Origin: an uncultured Saprospiraceae bacterium
GTDB taxonomy: Bacteria > Bacteroidota > Bacteroidia > Chitinophagales > Saprospiraceae
Reading direction: 5' to 3'
Assembly (NCBI GenBank): GCA_937959275.1
Contig: CALGLU010000043.1
Coordinates: forward strand, 1 to 64,000
DNA length: 64,000 bases
Shown here piece after piece: positions 58,884 through 64,000 of the stretch. The notes under the pieces are model-generated. The model had not been told where the DNA came from. It saw nothing but the letters and a program-made list of their open reading frames with translations, and searched no databases. Position 1 is the stretch's first letter, and every line of letters starts with the position of its first letter. The translations under genes were made by a program, and so were the position numbers.

Positions 58884-59645
58884 ATGAGACCCTACATACT
58901 AAAAGAAGTCAACTGGAAAATGGTTAAAGATTCTCAATATGACTTAGCCATCCTTCCATGGGGAGCCTGTGAGGCCCACAACTATCACCTACCCTACGGC
59001 ACAGATATTTATGAAGCCGACGCTCTCGCTGCAGAATCCGCGCGCAAAGCCTATGCAACCGGCGCAAAGCCAATCGTACTGCCAACCATCCCCTTTGGAG
59101 TCAATACAGGCCAGACGGATATCACGCTAGACATCAATATGTACCCTTCTACGCAAGCTGCCATCCTAAATGATGTGATCGAAGTCCTCAATCGACAAGG
59201 CATTTATAAACTCCTTGTCTTTAATAGCCATGGGGGTAATTCATTCAAGGCGATGCTGCGTGAATTGGGTGTGAAATATCCAAAAATGCTATTGGTCAGC
59301 TGCGACTGGTTTAAATCATTAGACAAAACGAAGTACTTTGAAGAAAAGGGCGATCATGCTGACGAGATGGAGACGAGCCTTGTCTTATATCTTCATGCTG
59401 ATCTGGTAGCAGATCTCGATACGGCTGGTGATGGTGCTGCTAAGCAGTGGCGTGTCGATGGACTTAACGAATCCTGGGCATCTGCCGAGCGGCGCTGGTC
59501 GCAGGTGACAAAAGATACAGGTGTTGGCGATCCAAGCAAGTCAACTGCTGAGAAAGGAAAACGGTTCTATGATGATGTCAGTGATAAACTAGCTGAATTC
59601 ATCAAGCAATTAGGGGAGGCTGATATTAGTGATTTATATGTTTAA
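58884..59645 (+). CDS. Creatininase-family amidohydrolase
   Basis: 253 residues. Metal ligands of the creatininase/MftE fold are visible: CEAHNYHLPYGTD (Glu, His, Asp), NSHGGNSF (His) and DHADEMETSL (Glu). Family members open small amide rings. The exact substrate is unknown. It converges with the second sodium:solute symporter (7 bp apart), which may import its substrate. Confidence 0.9.
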   Translation: MRPYILKEVNWKMVKDSQYDLAILPWGACEAHNYHLPYGTDIYEADALAAESARKAYATGAKPIVLPTIPFGVNTGQTDITLDINMYPSTQAAILNDVIEVLNRQGIYKLLVFNSHGGNSFKAMLRELGVKYPKMLLVSCDWFKSLDKTKYFEEKGDHADEMETSLVLYLHADLVADLDTAGDGAAKQWRVDGLNESWASAERRWSQVTKDTGVGDPSKSTAEKGKRFYDDVSDKLAEFIKQLGEADISDLYV

Positions 59646-59651
59646 TCAGAC

Positions 59652-61427
59652 CTACTCTTCGGTACGAATTTTACTAAAAGATCTCATGATAAACAATCCA
59701 CATAGTGTACTCAAGATGGCTAAGCCAAACCCTAAACCTAAATTACCGTAGATAAAATGTCCAGTCGAAAATAGCGCTGCAAACACCATCGTACAGCCAA
59801 CCACAACACACAACAACTCTAGGGGTAAATTACTTTTCTGACCTAGGCTAATGTCAACACCTTCAGCGTTTGCTTTGTCAACGACAGCATCCCAACCTGA
59901 TCCGCCTGGCTTTATTTTTTGATAGAAGCTACGTAAGGTGGCATCATCTGTAGGTTTTGTCACGAAGGTGGCAATCACCCAAATCACAGTTGTCAAAACT
60001 GCACCTATGATAATAGTCTGCCAACTCTCCAATCCATGATCTGTAAATGTAAAAATACTGGCAATCACCAAAGACGCTATCATCGCAACAATCTCTGTCA
60101 TGGCATTAATCCGCCACCAGAACCATCGCAAAATATAAATGGCTCCTGTACCTGCTCCAAGCAACAATAAATAATTAAAAGCTTGCCCTGCATCTGTCAG
60201 GATCAAGCCTAAACCTAATCCAAAAAATGCTGACACCAAAGTAAACCATCGGCCCGCCCATACCAATTGCTTTTGCGTAGCTGTCCGGTTAATAAATCGA
60301 TGATAAAAATCATTGACCAAATACGATGCGCCTAAATTGAGCTGGGTAGACATCGTTGACATAAAGGCAGCGATGAGTGATGCTGCGACCAAGCCCAGCA
60401 GGCCAGGAGGCAACATAGTCAGCATGGCTGGATAGGCGACATCATCTCCTAGTTTGTCTGCTGGCAAATCTGGAAACACACGTTGTATATCAGATAGTTC
60501 TGGAAATACCACCAAGGATGTCAAGGCAATTAAAATCCATGGCCATGGCCGTAAAGCATAGTGTGCCGTATTAAAAAACAAGGTGGCTTTGATCGCCCCT
60601 TTTTCATTTCTAGCTGAGAACATCCGCTGGGCGATATAGCCGCCTCCGCCAGGCTCTGCACCTGGGTAATAAGAAGCCCACCACTGAACAGCAAGCGGAA
60701 TAAACATAATTGGTATCCACAATGAGGGATCAGAAAAATCAGGTAATAAACTTAATTTTGGAGCTACGTTTTCGTGCGCTAACAACGTTGACAAACCGCC
60801 AACTTCTTCTAACCCAAGGAGATAAATACAGGCCCAAATCGACCCAATCATCGCCAAGAAAAACTGAACAAAATCAGTCATCACCACAGCCTTCAAACCA
60901 CCAAAGGTACTATAGGCAATCGTAATGCTACCTGCAATCAATAATGTGACCCATCCATCCCAACCTAACACGATCTCACCAAACTTAACTGCAGCTAAAG
61001 CAACTGCTCCCATGACTAGCACATTAAATATCAGCCCTAAATAGAGAGCTCTAAACCCACGCAAGAACGCTGCCATATTCCCGCTATAACGCAACTCATA
61101 AAACTCAATGTCAGTCAATACTTCGGAGCGACGCCACAATTTGGCAAACACAAACACTGTCAGCATCCCCGTTAATAAAAAAGCCCACCAGACCCAGTTA
61201 CCACTCACTCCATTTTTTCTAACTAAGTCAGTCACTAGATTCGGCGTGTCTGCTGAAAACGTTGTCGCTACCATCGAGACCCCCAATATCCACCATGCTG
61301 TATTTCGACCAGATAGAAAATACTCAGTGACAGATGAGCCAGCTTTCTTTGAAACAATAATCCCAACAATCAGCACGAATAAAAAATATGCCGCTATAAT
61401 TGTCCAGTCTAGGTTGGTTAAATTCAT
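59652..61427 (-). CDS. Sodium:solute symporter (SSS family), second paralogue
   Basis: 591 residues, about 14 membrane helices. FLSGRNTAWWILGVSMVATT and YSTFGGLKAVVMTDFVQFFL are SSS signatures. It is longer than the sugar symporter at 32-33.6 kb because of a cytoplasmic stretch near 500 (GGSGWDAVVDKANAEGVDIS). The substrate may be an amino sugar or a cyclic amide, judging by the neighbours NagB-PIG-L and creatininase. It lies 200 bp downstream of the NagB fusion on the same strand. Confidence 0.9.
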   Translation of the reverse strand: MNLTNLDWTIIAAYFLFVLIVGIIVSKKAGSSVTEYFLSGRNTAWWILGVSMVATTFSADTPNLVTDLVRKNGVSGNWVWWAFLLTGMLTVFVFAKLWRRSEVLTDIEFYELRYSGNMAAFLRGFRALYLGLIFNVLVMGAVALAAVKFGEIVLGWDGWVTLLIAGSITIAYSTFGGLKAVVMTDFVQFFLAMIGSIWACIYLLGLEEVGGLSTLLAHENVAPKLSLLPDFSDPSLWIPIMFIPLAVQWWASYYPGAEPGGGGYIAQRMFSARNEKGAIKATLFFNTAHYALRPWPWILIALTSLVVFPELSDIQRVFPDLPADKLGDDVAYPAMLTMLPPGLLGLVAASLIAAFMSTMSTQLNLGASYLVNDFYHRFINRTATQKQLVWAGRWFTLVSAFFGLGLGLILTDAGQAFNYLLLLGAGTGAIYILRWFWWRINAMTEIVAMIASLVIASIFTFTDHGLESWQTIIIGAVLTTVIWVIATFVTKPTDDATLRSFYQKIKPGGSGWDAVVDKANAEGVDISLGQKSNLPLELLCVVVGCTMVFAALFSTGHFIYGNLGLGFGLAILSTLCGLFIMRSFSKIRTEE

Positions 61428-61440
61428 GACTTCAAGTTAG

Positions 61441-61627
61441 TTAATTGGTGATTAATTAGTGATTTGTGGGTTAGTTTATTTGTGATTGGTGATTGGTGAT
61501 TGGTGATTTGATTCGTGTTTGGTTTTTCTAATGTTGTTGGTAACAACACCAACAACGGCACCGCGACCAACAGGAGCTCATTCAACACTCAACACTCAAA
61601 ACTCAACACTGCGACCAACGGGAGCAC
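61441..61627. repeat. Intergenic tandem arrays between symporter and NagB fusion
   Basis: GATTGGT heptamers (about 61484-61508) and CAACACTCAA units (about 61582-61610) are tandem arrays. Two related 21-mers, CACCGCGACCAACAGGAGCTC (about 61559-61579) and CACTGCGACCAACGGGAGCAC (61607-61627), flank the second array. No gene is seen. Confidence 0.6.
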
Positions 61628-61628
61628 C

Positions 61629-63569
61629 CTACTGCCAGTCAAACTTCCACCGCCGAAACGCTTCAATCGCTTCATACTCAGCAAAACCAAGCCGTCTAAA
61701 TCCATCAGCAGCTTCTCGATTCCGATCTTCGGCACGTTGCCAAAATTCTCTAACATCTTCGCCAGGAAATGGTGGGCTATCCTTTTGGGATTGGTGCATG
61801 AAGATCGCGTTTCGCTTTCTTAATAATTCTTCTGGACTAATTGGAACTGCCATCTCAATTTCATCAATGGGGTATTCATGCCACGCGCCTCTGTACAACC
61901 AAAGCCAGCAATCCTTCATCCACTTCTCTTTTTTCAATTGATCAAAGGCCTGAAAGATACTCTCTAGGCAGACGCGATGTGTGCCATGCGGATCTGCTAG
62001 ATCTCCAGCTGCATATACCTGTTGTGGTTTTATACTTGATATCATATCGACAACAATATCAATATCTATCTGGCCCAACCCATTTTTCTTTGTACCGCCA
62101 GTTTCATAAAATGGCATATCTAAAAAGTGGATGTGGTCGTCATCGATACCAACATACCTGGCACCTGCCCTGGCTTCTCCTTTCCTGATCAAGCCCTTCA
62201 CTTTTAAAACAGTCTTTGTATCTTTTTGACCAGGCTTTTTTTTCCGCATGGCTTTTTCTGCATCATCTAATATCGACAAGTCAGAGATGATGCCCGTCTC
62301 CTGACCAAGATCTGACATAAACTCAATATAGCGGAGTGCATCATGATCATGGACAGCTATATTTCCAGAGGTTTGATAGACAACATGTACTTCATGTCCT
62401 TGATCGACCAGTCGCAGAAATGTACCACCCATGGATATCACATCATCATCTGGGTGTGGACTGAAAATAATGACTCGCTTTTTCGCAGGCTTTGCTCTCT
62501 CTGGTCTAGTGGAGTCATCTGCGTTTGGCTTGCCACCGGGCCAGCCTGTAATCGTATGTTGAAGACGATTGAACACGCGAATATTTAATTGGTATGCTGA
62601 CGCTTCTTCAATAATTAAATCGCTAAGTGAATTCTCATTATAATCTTCATTGGTCAATTTTAAAATTGGCTTGGCTAATTTCTCCGACAGCCAGATCACA
62701 GCTTTGGTGATCAGGTCATCATTCCACTTACAAATCCCAACGAGCCAAGGCGTATTAAATCTAGTCAATTCAGCAGCTGCCGATCTATCCAATAAAAAAT
62801 GTGTGTTTTCATGAGTTTGTAGAAATGTGGATGGCACTGTCGAACTAATTTGATCTTCAACAGCTACTTTGACAATCGAGGCTTTGTGTGCACCCCACGC
62901 CATGATATAGATCGCTTTTGCTTTTAAGATGGTATCGATACCCATCGTAATGGCTCTGTAAGGCACTTCCTGATTGATAAAATCATTTTGTGCATCTTGA
63001 CGGGTTAAATTATCTAGACGCACCAATCGAGTCTTCGAAGTTTCCCAAGAGCCAGGTTCGTTGAAGCCGATATGGCCTGTTCGGCCGATACCAAGAATTT
63101 GAATATCTAAGCCTCCTAGCGATTGAATTTTCTCTTCATAATACTCACAATACGAGGGAATTTTATCCATATCTATTGTCCCATCAGGTATATGAATATT
63201 CTCTTTGGGAATATCAATATGATTAAACAAATGATCATTCATAAAATAAACATAGCTCTGAACAGCGTCAGGCTGCATGGGAAAATATTCATCCAGATTA
63301 AAGGTATAGACATTTGCAAAGCTGAGGCCTTCTTCTTTGTGTAGCCTCACTAACTCTTCATACACTTTGATTGGAGTCGATCCTGTCGCTAGCCCGAGGA
63401 CGCAATGTGTACCCTGTTGCTGTTTTTGGTTAATCGCCAAAGCAATTGTCTTCGCTAAATGTTTAGAAGCGTCAATGTTGTCATCCCATACGCGAACTGG
63501 GATTTTTTCTACGTCCTTTAATAAAAATTTTAGGTGTGTATGCTCTAGAAGGTGAGATTGAATTTCCAT
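61629..63569 (-). CDS. nagB: Glucosamine-6-phosphate deaminase-like / PIG-L deacetylase fusion
   Basis: 646 residues. Residues ~1-300 are NagB-like: LGLATGSTPIKVYEELVR, FNLDEYFPM and GIGRTGHIGFNEPGSW. Residues ~365-560 are a PIG-L-type zinc deacetylase: FSPHPDDDVISMGGTFL (HPDD metal motif) and ADPHGTHR. Such fusions are known in Bacteroidota as NagB-like proteins. A joint N-deacetylation and deamination of amino-sugar phosphates is plausible. It diverges from a LacI-type gene, with a palindrome between. Confidence 0.95.
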   Translation of the reverse strand: MEIQSHLLEHTHLKFLLKDVEKIPVRVWDDNIDASKHLAKTIALAINQKQQQGTHCVLGLATGSTPIKVYEELVRLHKEEGLSFANVYTFNLDEYFPMQPDAVQSYVYFMNDHLFNHIDIPKENIHIPDGTIDMDKIPSYCEYYEEKIQSLGGLDIQILGIGRTGHIGFNEPGSWETSKTRLVRLDNLTRQDAQNDFINQEVPYRAITMGIDTILKAKAIYIMAWGAHKASIVKVAVEDQISSTVPSTFLQTHENTHFLLDRSAAAELTRFNTPWLVGICKWNDDLITKAVIWLSEKLAKPILKLTNEDYNENSLSDLIIEEASAYQLNIRVFNRLQHTITGWPGGKPNADDSTRPERAKPAKKRVIIFSPHPDDDVISMGGTFLRLVDQGHEVHVVYQTSGNIAVHDHDALRYIEFMSDLGQETGIISDLSILDDAEKAMRKKKPGQKDTKTVLKVKGLIRKGEARAGARYVGIDDDHIHFLDMPFYETGGTKKNGLGQIDIDIVVDMISSIKPQQVYAAGDLADPHGTHRVCLESIFQAFDQLKKEKWMKDCWLWLYRGAWHEYPIDEIEMAVPISPEELLRKRNAIFMHQSQKDSPPFPGEDVREFWQRAEDRNREAADGFRRLGFAEYEAIEAFRRWKFDWQ

Positions 63570-63630
63570 AATGAGACTCTTTTTTTGGATGTTATACTAA
63601 GTAAAGAAACTCTAACTATTCGTATAATCC

Positions 63631-63652
63631 AAATTGTGCACGTGCACAGTTT
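63631..63652. promoter_or_regulatory. 22-bp palindromic operator between nagB fusion and LacI-type gene
   Basis: AAATTGTGCAC (63631-63641) and GTGCACAGTTT (63642-63652) form a palindrome with one mismatch around CAC|GTG. Length and position suit a LacI/GntR-type operator, presumably for the regulator encoded 40 bp downstream. Confidence 0.65.
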
Positions 63653-63663
63653 TATAATTTTAG

Positions 63664-63671
63664 TAAATTTG
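63664..63671 (+). promoter_or_regulatory. Candidate -7 element of the LacI-type gene
   Basis: TAAATTTG matches TAnnTTTG, 20 bp before the ATG at 63692. No -33 TTG at the standard spacing; the palindrome would sit just upstream. Confidence 0.4.
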
Positions 63672-63691
63672 ATTAAAAATGAGGCATTTTA

Positions 63692-64000
63692 ATGGCTGTA
63701 ACGATTAAAGACATTGCGACTCGAGCGGGAGTCTCCAGAGGAACTGTAGATCGAGTGATTCATAATCGAGGCAATGTGGCACCCTATTTAAAGCAACATA
63801 TTGAAAATGTGATTACTGAGTTGGGCTATAAGCGAAATATAATCGCATCACAGTTAGTTAGAAATAAGACGCTTAATATTGCATTGGTTTTACCCCATCC
63901 TGCTGAAGAAATCTACTGGACTCTGCCCCATTTAGGCATTGAAGAAGCTGTGGAAGAATATACACACCTAGGCATAAAGATCTTTCCTCAGTATTTTAAT
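63692..64000 (+). CDS. LacI-family transcriptional regulator (3' end outside window)
   Basis: 103 residues are visible. The helix-turn-helix is TIKDIATRAGVSRGTVDRVI, followed by HNRGNVAP and the hinge helix (NIIASQLVRNKTLNIALVLP), then the start of a periplasmic-binding-protein-like ligand domain. The divergent nagB fusion and the shared palindrome suggest it senses an amino sugar or its phosphate. Confidence 0.92.
   Translation, partial: MAVTIKDIATRAGVSRGTVDRVIHNRGNVAPYLKQHIENVITELGYKRNIIASQLVRNKTLNIALVLPHPAEEIYWTLPHLGIEEAVEEYTHLGIKIFPQYFN

Overview
The window reads as chromosome from a Bacteroidota bacterium, most likely a marine member of the Saprospiria (an inference from gene content; there is no rRNA marker here). 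The evidence is a complete Na+-translocating NADH:quinone reductase operon, type IX secretion (T9SS) proteins (PorP/SprF-like barrel, OmpA/TPR/propeller partner, a C-terminal sorting domain), an ECF sigma/FecR/TonB-receptor signalling operon, a DUF1800/DUF1501 pair, Bacteroidota-type TAnnTTTG promoter elements and weak Shine-Dalgarno sequences. No rRNA, tRNA, CRISPR array or prophage was recognised.

Layout. 1-6.7 kb: the 3' 5.5 kb of a giant collagen-like gene, in which Gly-X-Y repeats are interrupted by eleven identical-length Cys-bracketed modules resembling paired calcium loops; a strong terminator and a T9SS cargo gene follow. 6.7-9.8 kb: small genes and proS on the minus strand. 10-15.3 kb: two paralogous secreted Asn/Ser/Arg-rich proteins sharing a leader motif, a FadL-like barrel, and a stand-alone Pycsar-effector-like membrane protein. 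15.8-22.2 kb: nqrABCDEF (minus), with an N-terminally extended NqrA. 22.3-26 kb: PorP-like / OmpA-TPR-propeller / DUF1573 operon. 26-28 kb: a DUF2279 gene and a REP-associated tyrosine transposase with its palindromes, one inside its own reading frame. 28-32 kb: a large Asp-box propeller protein and a LolA-like protein. 32-40.5 kb: a small glycan locus, with beta-galactosidase plus Na+/sugar symporter (minus) divergent from a BNR-4 propeller protein plus a GH36-like alpha-galactosidase (plus).

40.5-49.7 kb: general metabolism (quinone-oxidoreductase-like enzyme, GNAT, acyl-CoA synthetase, DUF952, TetR with a palindromic operator, DUF1800/DUF1501, class IV aminotransferase, acyl-CoA thioesterase). 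49.9-51.7 kb: a plug-only lipoprotein, a possible kinase-like protein and a decayed histidine-kinase remnant. 51.8-57.4 kb: a divergent signalling locus with a four-repeat lipoprotein on one side and, on the other, ECF sigma, an HExxH lipoprotein, FecR and an STN-containing TonB receptor. 57.4-64 kb: SDR/GlsB pair, creatininase-family hydrolase, a second sodium:solute symporter, a NagB-PIG-L fusion and, divergently, a LacI-type regulator (cut by the window end) with a near-perfect 22-bp palindrome between them.

Two cross-cutting patterns stand out. Several intergenic regions carry degenerate 6-15-bp tandem arrays, two of them arranged as inverted flanks of about 280-bp segments. A family of short perfect palindromes (REP-like) occurs around the transposase and again at 57.4 kb. 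The best candidates for undescribed biology are the collagen/calcium-loop architecture, the predicted metallopeptidase placed inside a sigma/anti-sigma operon, the orphan Pycsar-like effector, and the kinase-like protein at 50.4 kb.
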